Shown here piece by piece: positions 8,633-19,767 of a DNA stretch of 64,000 nucleotides. A program made the position numbers and the translations under genes. The stretch's first letter is position 1. Every line of letters begins with the position of its first letter. Source of the DNA: Pseudomonas vlassakiae. Its GTDB lineage: Bacteria; Pseudomonadota; Gammaproteobacteria; Pseudomonadales; Pseudomonadaceae. The notes beneath the pieces were generated by a model that did not search any database, was not told the DNA's origin, and saw only the letters and a list, made by a program, of their open reading frames with translations. The stretch covers positions 186,001 through 250,000 of the forward strand of contig NZ_JABWRP020000007.1 of the NCBI RefSeq assembly GCF_014269035.2. Direction: 5' to 3'.

Positions 8633-9796
8633 TCAGAACGCCGCCTGGTAAAGGGCCAGGGCATCGGCGAGGCTCACCTTGCGCGGGTTGTTGACCAGCA
8701 ACCGTTGCTGTTGCAGGGCGTCCTCGGCCAACAGCGGCAGGCTGTTGCGCGGCACGCCGACATCACGCAACCGGTTGGGCAGGCCGCAGCGGGGTGCCAG
8801 CTGTTCCAGCTCATCGATGAATTGGCTGCACAGCTGATGGGAGTCGCCAGGCACCAGGCGCTCGCCCAGCAGGGCTGGCGCCAGCGCCGCATAATCGGCA
8901 AAGGCTTCGCGCCGGTTGAAACGCATCACATGGGGAAGCACCAGGGCGTTGGCCAGCCCGTGCGGCACGTGGTAGCGCGCCCCCAACGGGTAGGCCAGCG
9001 CGTGCACTGCCGCCACCGGCGCGTTGGCGAAAGCCTGCCCGGCGAGGCAGGCGCCGAGCAACATGGCCTGGCGCGCCGCCAGGTTGCCACCGTTATGCAC
9101 CGCCTGGTCGAGGTTGCCGGCCAGCAGCGTCAACGCTTCGCGGGCCAACAGGCTCGACAGCGGGTTACGTTTGAACTTGCTGGTGGTGGCCTCGATGGCA
9201 TGGACCATGGCATCGATACCGGTGGCAGCCGTGATGGCCGGCGGCAGGCCCAAGGTCCGCTCGGCATCGAGCAGCGCCAGGTCGGGCAACAGCAGCGGTG
9301 AGATCACCGCCATCTTGGCCGCCTCGCCCGTGGTGATCACCGCCACCGGGGTGACCTCCGAGCCGGTCCCGGCGGTGGTCGGCACCTGGATCAGTGGCAG
9401 GCGCTGGCCCCTGGCCTGGTCGATGCCGTAGACCGCCTCCAGCGGTTGGTCACAGCCCGGGTGTGCCAGCAGCGCCACCAGTTTGGCAACGTCCATCGAG
9501 CTGCCGCCACCGAAACCGACAATCAATTCCGCACCGATATGGCGCGCCCGCCCGACGGCGGCCAGCACGCAGGCGTGGCTGGGGTCGGCGCTGACTTCGC
9601 TGAAAATCGCCACGCTCAGGTGCGCCTGGGTAAAGCCTGGCAACACATCATCGAGCATGCCCAGGTTGACGATGCCCGGGTCGGTTACGATCAACACGCG
9701 GCGCACGCCGCGTTGCTGGCACAGCTGCGCCAGGCGGCCAACGGCGCCGGTTTCGCACAACAGATGGGGGGTAGTGGCAAAACTGAATGGCTGCAT
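8633..9796 (-). CDS. Iron-containing (type III) alcohol dehydrogenase
   Basis: This 387-residue NAD(P)-dependent oxidoreductase carries the nucleotide-binding GFGGGSSMDVAK and the metal-binding histidine region DAMVHAIEA...PHGLANALVLPHV typical of the Fe-ADH family. The frame extends 11 codons upstream, but ATG 9796 has AGAGGA about 7 bases before it and begins the conserved sequence. It would interconvert an alcohol and an aldehyde or ketone. In this operon (hydroxyacyl-CoA dehydrogenase, acyl-CoA dehydrogenase, ADH, thioesterase) it probably oxidises an alcohol released from an ester or sulfate ester, an inference from context. Confidence 0.87.
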   Translation of the reverse strand: MQPFSFATTPHLLCETGAVGRLAQLCQQRGVRRVLIVTDPGIVNLGMLDDVLPGFTQAHLSVAIFSEVSADPSHACVLAAVGRARHIGAELIVGFGGGSSMDVAKLVALLAHPGCDQPLEAVYGIDQARGQRLPLIQVPTTAGTGSEVTPVAVITTGEAAKMAVISPLLLPDLALLDAERTLGLPPAITAATGIDAMVHAIEATTSKFKRNPLSSLLAREALTLLAGNLDQAVHNGGNLAARQAMLLGACLAGQAFANAPVAAVHALAYPLGARYHVPHGLANALVLPHVMRFNRREAFADYAALAPALLGERLVPGDSHQLCSQFIDELEQLAPRCGLPNRLRDVGVPRNSLPLLAEDALQQQRLLVNNPRKVSLADALALYQAAF

Positions 9797-9839
9797 GTGG
9801 GTGTTCCTCTTGTTCTTGTGAGTGAACAACGGCGCAAGG

Positions 9840-11623
<1,784 letters not shown>

Positions 11624-11627
<4 letters not shown>

Positions 11628-12862
11628 GCGCGGCCCTCACGTACGTCGGCCAGCTGTTTGCCAGCTGCCACCAGATGCACCAGCAGGCCGGCTGGCCGCC
11701 AGTGTTCGCCGAACAGCCCTTGCAGGCGTTCGAGCCGCGCCAGCACCAGGCTCAAGCCTTGCTGGTCGGCCCAGCGCATCGGCCCGCCGACGGCGGCCGG
11801 GAAGCCATAGCCGTGCAGGTAGACCCGGTCGATGTCGGCGCTGCTGCTGGCTACAGACGCCTCGAGAATCCTGGCGCCCTCGTTGACCAACGCCAGCAGG
11901 CAGCGCTCGCGGATTTCGTCGTCGTCGATCTGGCGCCGGTGCATGCCCAGGTCCTGGGCGACCTTGAGCACCAACGCATCGACCGCGGGGTCATGCTCGG
12001 CCTCCCGGCTACCCGGGGCGTAACGGTAATAGCCCTGGCCGCTTTTCTGTCCGAAACGCCCTTGTGCGCACAGGGCATTGTCGACCTGGGCCAAAGGTGA
12101 CTCCATGCCCTTGCCGGCCATCTGGCGCGCTCGCCACTCCAGGTCGATGCCGATCACGTCATACATGCGAAACGGGCCCATGGCCATGCCGAACGCCTGC
12201 AGTGCCTCATCCACCTGCCGTGGCGTTGCGCCTTCGAGCAGCAGCTTGCGCGCCTCGGCCACGTAGCTGGCCAGCATGCGGTTGCCAATGAAGCCTGGGC
12301 AATTGCCGGCCACCACCACTTCCTTGCCCATGCGCTGGCCGAGGGCCTGCGCGGCATCGAGCACGGCAGGCGAGGTACGCTCGCCGCGCACGACTTCCAG
12401 CAACTTCATGACATGGGCCGGGCTGAAGAAATGCAGCCCCAGCACCTGTTCTGGCCGACGGGTCACGGCTGCGATGGCGTCGATGTCCAGGGCCGAGGTG
12501 TTGCTGGCCAGGATGGCGTCGGCCTTGAGCGTACGGTCCAGCGTGCGGAAAATCTCCTGCTTGAGCGCCAGGTTCTCGTACACCGCTTCGATCACCAGGT
12601 CCACCTGCGCGAGGTCGTCAAAGGCGGTGACCTGGCGTACCCGCGCCAGGCAGGCATCGGCCTCGGCCTGGTCGATACGCCCCTTGGCCACCTGCTGCGC
12701 CCAGGTCTGCGCGAGCATTGCCAGGCCGGCTTGGGTGGCGCTGGGGTCGTTATCCAGCCACAACACCGCAAGGCCTGCTCGGGCCAGGCTGATGACGATA
12801 CCGCGGCCCATGGTGCCGGCGCCGATCACCGCCGCCTGCTGAAGGGTGTAGGGAGTACTCAC
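11624..12862 (-). CDS. 3-hydroxyacyl-CoA dehydrogenase (no hydratase domain)
   Basis: A 412-residue NAD-dependent enzyme. It has a Rossmann motif GAGTMGRGI near the N-terminus, SNTSALDI, the catalytic His in GLHFFSPAHVMKLLEVV, and NCPGFIGNR, followed by two C-terminal helical domains, so it resembles the dehydrogenase half of FadB without the enoyl-CoA hydratase half. GTG 12862 is chosen because AGGAG lies 8 bases upstream and the conserved domain follows directly; ATG 12895 is an alternative. It is the first gene of an operon with the acyl-CoA dehydrogenase. No enoyl-CoA hydratase or thiolase gene is nearby, so those steps must come from elsewhere. The divergent LysR at 12963 is the likely regulator. 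Confidence 0.87.
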
Positions 12863-12962
12863 GGGTGACGCTCCTGATGGAGGTTGAGAAGGCATTTGCC
12901 TCACCCTAGTCAGGCGCCTACTATTTTTGAAATTTTCATTTTCCATCCCATGTATTTTTCAC

Positions 12963-13862
12963 ATGAATATCGCCAACTTCGATCTCAACCTGTTGCGCGT
13001 GCTGGACATGCTGCTGCGTGAACAGAACGTATCCCGTGCTGCCGAGCGCCTGGCCCTGACCCAGCCAACCGTGAGCAATGCCCTGGCGCGCCTGCGCGAC
13101 CTGCTGGGCGACCCCCTGCTGGTGCGCGTCGGCCGGCATATGCGCCCCACTCCACGGGCCTTGGCCCTTGAAGGGCCGATCCGTGCGGCCCTGCAACAGA
13201 TCGAGCAGACCCTCGGCGCCGGTGACAGCTTCGATCCGCGACTCAGCCACCGGCAGTTGCGTATCGCCCTTACCGACTTTGCCGAGCAGCTGTGCATGCC
13301 CGGCCTGTTGGCCACCTTGCAAACCCAGGCGCCCCATTTGCGCGTGGACGTGCAGCACCTGGCCCCCAATCTGCCGGCCGAAGCCCTCGACCGTGGCGAG
13401 CTCGACCTGGTGCTGGGGCGCTTCGATGAGGTGCCCGCCCGTTACGAGCGGCGCCACTGGCGCAGCGAAACCCTGCACGTGGCCGTGCGCCAAGGGCACC
13501 CCGAGGTGGACGGCGCGCTCGATCTGCAGGCCTTCCTGGCGCTGCGCCACCTGTGGGTGCACGGAGGCCAGACCCGTGGCATGGTCGATCAATGGCTGGC
13601 CGAACAGGGCCTGGCCCGGCGCATCGCCTACACCACGCCCAACTACCTGCAAGCGGCGCACCTGGCCGCAAGCTCCGACCTTTGCGTGGTGCTGCCCACC
13701 GCCCTGGCGCGGCATTTCGCCCGGCTGCTGCCCTTGCAGGTATTCGACCTGCCCTTTGCCCTGCAGCCGTTCCAGCTGGAGCTGGTGTACCTTGCCCATC
13801 GCCAGCACGACCCGGCGCTGGCCTGGCTGGTGGCGCGCATCATGGAGATTGGCGCCGGCTGA
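12963..13862 (+). CDS. LysR-family regulator (NodD/NahR-like branch)
   Basis: A 299-residue regulator with an N-terminal helix-turn-helix (FDLNLLRVLDMLLREQNVSR... TQPTVSNALARLR) and a C-terminal effector domain. The sequence DPLLVRVGRHMRPTPRA is typical of the NodD/NahR/SyrM-like branch. ATG 12963 begins the family consensus; upstream codons lie in an AT-rich promoter region. It is divergent from the 3-hydroxyacyl-CoA dehydrogenase operon over about 100 bases that include an AT-rich TTTTTGAAATTTTCA stretch, a plausible operator. It could equally control the alkyl sulfatase that follows 102 bases downstream. Confidence 0.88.
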   Translation: MNIANFDLNLLRVLDMLLREQNVSRAAERLALTQPTVSNALARLRDLLGDPLLVRVGRHMRPTPRALALEGPIRAALQQIEQTLGAGDSFDPRLSHRQLRIALTDFAEQLCMPGLLATLQTQAPHLRVDVQHLAPNLPAEALDRGELDLVLGRFDEVPARYERRHWRSETLHVAVRQGHPEVDGALDLQAFLALRHLWVHGGQTRGMVDQWLAEQGLARRIAYTTPNYLQAAHLAASSDLCVVLPTALARHFARLLPLQVFDLPFALQPFQLELVYLAHRQHDPALAWLVARIMEIGAG

Positions 13863-13964
13863 GCCATCGCATCGCGGCATGGCTAGCCATGCAAGAGTGG
13901 TATTGGTTGGTCGGCAAGCTCTGTCCTTAGAGTGATCGCCCTCGCAACCACAAGGACCCCGCCC

Positions 13965-15923
13965 ATGCGCCTACGATCACTGCCCTGCCTGCTGGCCCTG
14001 GCCCTGCCCTTAGCGGCGCTGGCCGAGGGGCCGGCCAAGGACGCCACCGAACTCACCCGCCAGAGCAATCAGCAATGGCTGCAGCGCTTGCCCTTCGCCG
14101 ACCGCAGCGACTTCGACAATGCCCGCCGGGGCCTGATCGAGGCCGTCGACCAGCCCGTGGTCAACGCCGATGGCAAGGCTGTGTGGGACCTGCAGCGCTA
14201 CGCCTTCCTGAATGGAGAAGCGCCGGCCACCGTCAACCCGAGCCTGTGGCGCATCGCCCAGCTCAACAGCATTGCCGGTCTGTTCAAAGTCACCGACCGC
14301 ATCTACCAGGTGCGCGGCCTGGACCTGGCCAACATGACCCTGATCGAAGGCGAGCATGGCCTGATCGTGATGGACCCGCTGCTATCGGTGGAAACCGCCA
14401 GGGCCGGGTTGGCGATGTACTTCCGCCATCGCCCGCAACGGCCGGTGGTCGCGGTGATCTATACCCACCCGCACGTCGACCACTTCGGCGGTGTGCGTGG
14501 GGTGATCGACGAGGCGCAGGTCAAGGCCGGCGAGGTGCAGGTCATTGCCCCGCAGGGGTTCTTCGAACATGCCGTCAGCGAAAACGTCCTGGCTGGGCCT
14601 GCCATGAAGCGCCGCGCCCAGTACATGTATGGCGCACCGCTGCCACGCGGGCCACGCGGCCAAGTGGATGCCGGGCTGGGCAAGGGTGTACCGGCCAACG
14701 CGACAGTCAGCCTGATTGCCCCGACCCGGCTGATCGAGCAGCCTTTGGAGACCCTGCGCATCGACGGGGTCGATATCGAATTCCAGCTCACCCCGGGTAC
14801 CGAAGCGCCCGCCGAGATGAACCTGTGGTTGCCCCAGTTCAAGGCCCTGTGCATGGCCGAGAATGCCTCCCACGTGCAGCACAACGTGCTGACCTTGCGC
14901 GGCGCCCAGGTGCGCGATGCCAAGGTGTGGGCGCACTACCTGGACCAGTCGCTGTTGCGCTATGGCGAGCAGGCCGAGGTGGTGTTCGCACAGCACCACT
15001 GGCCGACCTGGGGTGGCGCCGCGATCCGCGAATACCTGGCCGATCAACGCGACATGTACGCGTTCATCGACAGCCAGACCTTGCGCCTGATCAACCGTGG
15101 CCTTGGCCCCACCGAGATTGCCGCAGAACTGACCAGCTTGCCGCCACGGCTGGCGAGCAAATGGTACAGCCGCGACTACTATGGCTCGCTCAGCCACAAC
15201 GTGCGGGCGGTGTATCAGCGCTACATGGGCTTCTATGACGGCAACCCGGCGACCCTCAACCCGCTGCCGCCGAGCGACGCCGGGGCCCACTACGTCAAGG
15301 CCCTGGGCGGTGCCGAGCGGGTGCTGACCCTGGGCCGTGAGGCCTATGACGCGGGCGACTACCGCTGGGTGGCGGAGCTCACCCGCCACCTGGTGTTCGC
15401 CGAGCCCGACAACCGCGCGGCGCGCGAGCTGCAGGCCGACGCCCTGGAGCAACTGGGCTACCAGAGCGAGAATGCCACCTGGCGCAACGCCTACCTGACC
15501 GGCGCACAAGAGCTACGCAACGGTGTCGCAGCAGCCGCCAGCAAGGGCGGCAGCGCCGACGACCTGGTGCGTGCCCTGACCCCGACGCTGTTCTTCGACT
15601 ACCTGGGGGTACGCGTGGATGCCGCCAAAGCCGCCGCGCAGGACCTGACCATCAACTGGCATTTCACCGACCTCAACCAAGACTACGCCTTGACCCTGCG
15701 CAACGGCGTGCTTACTCACCGCGACCTCACCCGCCATGGGCAGGCCGATGTCGAGGTGAGCATGAGCAAGGCTACCCTGGACCGCATCGCCCTCAAGCAG
15801 ACCGGCTTTCTCAAGGAAGCGACCGTGGGCGATATCGACATCAGTGGCGAGCGGGTGAAGTTCATGCGCTTCATGGCCGGGCTGGACGAAGCGGACGGGC
15901 GCTTCAATATCGTGACGCCCTGA
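13965..15923 (+). CDS. Secreted alkyl sulfatase, SdsA1-like metallo-beta-lactamase fold
   Basis: A 652-residue protein with a signal peptide (about residues 1-20, ending LAALA). The metallo-beta-lactamase zinc motif THPHVDHFGG is followed by the alkylsulfatase-specific block AENASHVQHNVLTLRGAQVR containing further metal ligands, an alpha-helical dimerisation region, and a C-terminal SCP2-like domain. This matches SdsA1-type enzymes that hydrolyse primary (or, in Pisa1-like members, secondary) alkyl sulfates to alcohol and sulfate in the periplasm. ATG 13965 has AAGGA 8 bases upstream. The neighbouring alcohol dehydrogenase, acyl-CoA synthetase and acyl-CoA dehydrogenases could degrade the released alcohol. 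Primary versus secondary specificity cannot be told from sequence alone. Confidence 0.87.
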   Translation: MRLRSLPCLLALALPLAALAEGPAKDATELTRQSNQQWLQRLPFADRSDFDNARRGLIEAVDQPVVNADGKAVWDLQRYAFLNGEAPATVNPSLWRIAQLNSIAGLFKVTDRIYQVRGLDLANMTLIEGEHGLIVMDPLLSVETARAGLAMYFRHRPQRPVVAVIYTHPHVDHFGGVRGVIDEAQVKAGEVQVIAPQGFFEHAVSENVLAGPAMKRRAQYMYGAPLPRGPRGQVDAGLGKGVPANATVSLIAPTRLIEQPLETLRIDGVDIEFQLTPGTEAPAEMNLWLPQFKALCMAENASHVQHNVLTLRGAQVRDAKVWAHYLDQSLLRYGEQAEVVFAQHHWPTWGGAAIREYLADQRDMYAFIDSQTLRLINRGLGPTEIAAELTSLPPRLASKWYSRDYYGSLSHNVRAVYQRYMGFYDGNPATLNPLPPSDAGAHYVKALGGAERVLTLGREAYDAGDYRWVAELTRHLVFAEPDNRAARELQADALEQLGYQSENATWRNAYLTGAQELRNGVAAAASKGGSADDLVRALTPTLFFDYLGVRVDAAKAAAQDLTINWHFTDLNQDYALTLRNGVLTHRDLTRHGQADVEVSMSKATLDRIALKQTGFLKEATVGDIDISGERVKFMRFMAGLDEADGRFNIVTP

Positions 15924-15960
15924 TCCGCCTGTGACCGCTCACGCACCTGGCAACGTGGTG

Positions 15961-17298
15961 TCAGCGCAGCCCTTGGCTGCGCAGTGCGCCGGGCGAAAAG
16001 TAGGACGCGGTGGTGCGCACATCGAAGGTGTAGGGCCTTGGCTGTTCGTTGGTCAGGCCCGACAGCTGGTAGCGGCCAGTGCGCAGGTCGTAGATCGCTT
16101 CCATGGCATTGACCAGCGCCTGCCCGGTGACATGGTAGTAGCTGTGGGCCTGCGCCGTGCGCCACAACTTGCCCTGGTGATCGAAGAAGTCCGCCTCGAC
16201 GATGGCCCAGCTGTCCTCGTCCAGGTAATAGCGCCGGCTGGCATAGATATGCCTGGCCCCAGGCTTGAGCGTACCCACCACTTCCCACACCCGATGCAGC
16301 TCGTAGCGCGTGGGTTGCGGGTTGACGTGGCCCGGGCCGATCAACGCCGCATAACCGAGCAGCGGCGATGCCAGGCGATAGCTGTTGTACGGCACGTGCA
16401 GGGCCTTCTTGCCCACCAGCGTCCACTGGTACAGGTCCGGCGCGCCATTGAACATGTCGCGGCTGTCGGCAGTGCGCAGGCCGGCCGTGCCCGGGGTGAT
16501 GCTGTCATAGGCCAGTGCCGGGGCACGACGCACCCGCCGCTGGCTGCTGCTGTACAGCCACGACAGGCGTGGCTGCGCCACCTGGTCGAGGGTTTCGTGC
16601 AATACCACGGCATCACCGGCCAGGCGCGACGGCGCGGTCATACGGTAGCTCAGGTAATACAGCACATTGCCCGACTGGCCATCCTGCAGCACGTCGGGGC
16701 GGGCGAAAGTCTGCTGCAGGCTGATCGTGGCGTAGCGGCCATCGCCACGCGGGGTAATGCTGTCCGAGGCCAGGCTGTAACTGCCGTTGCGTGGCCGGGT
16801 AAGGTGATTCCACAACACCTGCAAGCCATTGTCTGGCCGGGGAAAGGCCAGCACGCCAGAAAACCCCTGCACGCCATTGCCATCGTTGACCAGACGAGCA
16901 TTCAGGGCATTGTGCCGGGCCCACTCACCCACTTGGGACGGCACCGCGACACTGCGGTGCGAGGGGTACACCGGCAGGCGAAACGACTGCGGGTAGCGCT
17001 TGAGCAAGGCTACCTGCCCCGCCGTCAGCTGATCCCGGTACTGGGTGTAGTTGCTCGCGGTGATCACATACAGCGGCTGCTCATCGGCATAGGGGTCCAG
17101 CGGCGTGCCATTGACCGCCAGCGACACCTGCCCTGCTTGCAGGCCGCCGCTCCAGGCCGGAATGCGGCCGTCGCTGCTGGCCCCGCGTTCGGCCCCCACC
17201 GGCGTCAGGTCGGCACGCAGCGGCGCAGCCCCGACGTGCAGGGCCAGGAGGCTGGCGTTGATGAGCAGGATGCAGCGCAGCAGGTCGGCAGGTTTCAT
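15961..17298 (-). CDS. DUF1329 family secreted protein
   Basis: A 445-residue protein with an N-terminal signal sequence (about residues 1-25) and the DUF1329 opening DLTPVGAERGASSDGRIPAW. The family has a lipoprotein-carrier-like (LolB/LppX) fold and is usually found beside DUF1302 genes in hydrophobic-substrate catabolic loci; here the DUF1302 gene is 8 kb away. The function is not known. The gene converges with the alkyl sulfatase (37-base gap) and is divergent from the LysR at 17447. Confidence 0.82.
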   Translation of the reverse strand: MKPADLLRCILLINASLLALHVGAAPLRADLTPVGAERGASSDGRIPAWSGGLQAGQVSLAVNGTPLDPYADEQPLYVITASNYTQYRDQLTAGQVALLKRYPQSFRLPVYPSHRSVAVPSQVGEWARHNALNARLVNDGNGVQGFSGVLAFPRPDNGLQVLWNHLTRPRNGSYSLASDSITPRGDGRYATISLQQTFARPDVLQDGQSGNVLYYLSYRMTAPSRLAGDAVVLHETLDQVAQPRLSWLYSSSQRRVRRAPALAYDSITPGTAGLRTADSRDMFNGAPDLYQWTLVGKKALHVPYNSYRLASPLLGYAALIGPGHVNPQPTRYELHRVWEVVGTLKPGARHIYASRRYYLDEDSWAIVEADFFDHQGKLWRTAQAHSYYHVTGQALVNAMEAIYDLRTGRYQLSGLTNEQPRPYTFDVRTTASYFSPGALRSQGLR

Positions 17299-17446
17299 CG
17301 GGTTTGCCTCTTTTTTTTGTGTTGTCGCGGCCAGGCTTGCCCTGGCCCGCCCTTTCGGGGTGATACTAGGAGCCGCGCTTCGAACCCCACAAATAACGTG
17401 TTCGGATACGTGCCATATCAGTTCGGCATACCTTGGAACCGCTGCA

Positions 17447-18409
17447 ATGACCCTGAAACAGCTCCGCTACCTGATCGCCATTGTCGAAGCTGGCAGCTTC
17501 TCGTCGGCCTCGCGCCGCGCCTACATCGCCCAGCCTGCGCTGAGCCGGCAGATCAGCCTGCTTGAAAGTGAACTGGAAATGCAGCTGCTCGACCGCCAGC
17601 ACGACGGCATTGCCCTGACCGATGCCGGGCGCCAGCTCTACGAAGTCGCCCGCCAGGTGGTGCAGAAGCTCGATTCGGTGAAGGACGAGCTGAAATCCAG
17701 CCGTGGCGACCCCAAGGGCCAGGTGGCCATTTCCATCCCGGCCACGGCCGCCGACCTGCTGCTGCCGGAAATCGTCAGGCGTGCCGAACAGCGCTTCCCG
17801 GGGGTGTCCCTGACGGTGTGGGACGGCCTCAGCCGCGAAGGCGGCCAGGCCATCGAACTGGGCAAGGTGGACTTTGGCGTGGTGCCCAACGCCGAGGAGC
17901 TCGACCATGTCGAGGCCGAGCCGATCTTCACCGAAGCGCTGTACTGGGTGGGTGCATCAGCGCCGGGCGCACCCGACACCATCACCCTGGCTGAAGCCAC
18001 CGCTACCCGCCTGGTGCTGCCGCCGCGGGCACTGCACTTGCGCCGGCGCATCGAGCAAGCCGCCATGGAAGCCGGCGTGCCCCTGAGCGCAGCCTACGAA
18101 CAGCAATCGGCACCCGGTATCGCCAGCCTGGTACGCGCCGGCCTGGCGGCGACCATCAGCAACTGGCCGCCCCTGAGCGAACTGCTCGAACCCACGGCAG
18201 CACGGCGTATCGTCGAGCCGCGTATCAGCCGTACCATCGCCTTGGCACACTCACGGCACAAGCCCTTGTCGTTCGCCGCCGGCTGCCTGCGCGACCTGGT
18301 CCGCAGCGTGCTCATCGACCTGGTCAACAGTGGCCGTTGGCGGGGCGAACTGATCGGCAGGGAGGCCGAGCCGCTCGAGTCGGTGCTGGGTGTTCAGCTG
18401 GCGGTCTGA
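17447..18409 (+). CDS. LysR-family regulator (Nac/CynR-like)
   Basis: A 320-residue regulator starting MTLKQLRYLIAIVEAGSFS with the HTH IAQPALSRQISLLE. The frame is open for 114 codons upstream but that part overlaps the DUF1329 gene and lacks homology, so ATG 17447 is used. A TGCC-N10-GGCA inverted repeat (17411-17428) lies just upstream and could be its own operator. It is divergent from DUF1329 and its 3' end overlaps the convergent MFS gene by 16 bases. Its likely targets are DUF1329 and/or the MFS-acyl-CoA genes, which is an inference. Confidence 0.86.
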   Translation: MTLKQLRYLIAIVEAGSFSSASRRAYIAQPALSRQISLLESELEMQLLDRQHDGIALTDAGRQLYEVARQVVQKLDSVKDELKSSRGDPKGQVAISIPATAADLLLPEIVRRAEQRFPGVSLTVWDGLSREGGQAIELGKVDFGVVPNAEELDHVEAEPIFTEALYWVGASAPGAPDTITLAEATATRLVLPPRALHLRRRIEQAAMEAGVPLSAAYEQQSAPGIASLVRAGLAATISNWPPLSELLEPTAARRIVEPRISRTIALAHSRHKPLSFAAGCLRDLVRSVLIDLVNSGRWRGELIGREAEPLESVLGVQLAV

Positions 18410-19704
18410 GCGCGCGCCCGGCTGGCAACGGCATCCGCCTCACGCAAGCGCAACAGGGTGCGCTGGGGGTTCAAGGTCGCCAGGCCGACCAACCCGGCCA
18501 CCAGCAACACTGCGCCGCATACCACGAAGCCTTGGGCATAGCCCGCCGGGTGTTCGGCCCCCGCGCCCTGCACCAGCAAGCCGGTCACCACCGGCGCAGC
18601 CAACCCGGCCAGCGAGGCGATGCCGTTGCCCATGGCGAGAATGCCACCGCGCTGGGCTGCCGGGGTGAACTCGGCAAGCATCGCCGGGCCAACCGAATAC
18701 ATGACCAAGGCCAGCCCCCCACTGAAGGTCAGCGCCGCAACCCGGACCGCAGTGCTCAGCCCGGGCAGTATCAGCGAAGCCGACAACAGCCCGCCCAGTA
18801 TCAGGCACACCGAAACGAACACGCCGCGCGCCACCCGCGAAGGGTGGCCACGACGCATCAGGCGCTGGGACAACCAGGCCAGCAGCAAGCTCAGCGGCGT
18901 GGTCACCACCACGAACATGACGAAGATGCGCCCGGTCTGCAGCGGGTCGATACCCAGGCCCACCTGCAGGTAACTGGGTACCCAGGTCAGGGTCAGGGCC
19001 AACGACCAGTTGGCGGCGAAGTGGCACAGGTAATTGCCCAACACACTGGGGTCGCTCAACAGTCTGCGATAAGGGACTGGTGCGGCTTCGGCCGGGTGCT
19101 GGCTGGCGCGCAGGCGTTCGAGGGTACCTTCCTGACCGAGCCGCCACCACAGCAGGCACCAGACCAGGCCGATCAGCGCAAGGATGATGAAATTGGTCCG
19201 CCAGCCGTAGTGCAGGCTGACCCAGGGGATCATCGCCCCGGCGACCAGCAGCCCCATGGCACTGCCAGCGTGCAACAGCGCCACCGGCAGGTTGCGCCGG
19301 TCGTTGGGGAACCACTTGTACAGCGCATGGGTGGCGACCGGCGAGGCCGGCCCCTCACCGATACCCAGCAGTACGCGGCAGGCAACGATGGCCCACAGCG
19401 AGGTGGCGAACAGCATCGGTAACTGGATCAGCGCCCAGAACAGGCCCATGCCCAGCAGCAAGGTGCGGCTGGGGCGGCGGTTGGCCATGAAGCCACCGAC
19501 CACGGCGGAGAGGGCAAAGAACCAGTGCAGGGCGCCGCCGATCAGGCCGAACTCGGTGGCCGTGAGGCCCAGCTCGGCACTCATCGGCACCGCCACCAGG
19601 CCGATTACCACTTTGTCGAGAAAGTTGACCAGCATCAGCAGCGCCAGCAGCGCGGCCACCAGCCAGGCAGTTCGGGGGTTGGGCAGGGAAGAATGCGCAG
19701 TCAT
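18394..19704 (-). CDS. MFS transporter (anion/organic acid symporter type)
   Basis: A 436-residue, about 12-helix major facilitator protein with NFLDKVVIGLVAVPMSAELG in helix 1 and GIGEGPASPVATHALYKWF in the TM4-5 region, the pattern of the anion:cation symporter/4-hydroxybenzoate group. ATG 19704 is chosen (AAGAG upstream); the longer frame adds a low-complexity alanine run. It lies 63 bases downstream of the acyl-CoA dehydrogenase and is the last gene of a three-gene operon with it and the acyl-CoA synthetase. It may import the carboxylate that the synthetase activates. Confidence 0.83.
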   Translation of the reverse strand: MTAHSSLPNPRTAWLVAALLALLMLVNFLDKVVIGLVAVPMSAELGLTATEFGLIGGALHWFFALSAVVGGFMANRRPSRTLLLGMGLFWALIQLPMLFATSLWAIVACRVLLGIGEGPASPVATHALYKWFPNDRRNLPVALLHAGSAMGLLVAGAMIPWVSLHYGWRTNFIILALIGLVWCLLWWRLGQEGTLERLRASQHPAEAAPVPYRRLLSDPSVLGNYLCHFAANWSLALTLTWVPSYLQVGLGIDPLQTGRIFVMFVVVTTPLSLLLAWLSQRLMRRGHPSRVARGVFVSVCLILGGLLSASLILPGLSTAVRVAALTFSGGLALVMYSVGPAMLAEFTPAAQRGGILAMGNGIASLAGLAAPVVTGLLVQGAGAEHPAGYAQGFVVCGAVLLVAGLVGLATLNPQRTLLRLREADAVASRARAQTAS

Positions 19705-19767
19705 GGCGAGTACTCTTGTTATTGTTCTGGGAATTGCCAAAAGGGCCGCCGCAGCGGCGGCCATGGG

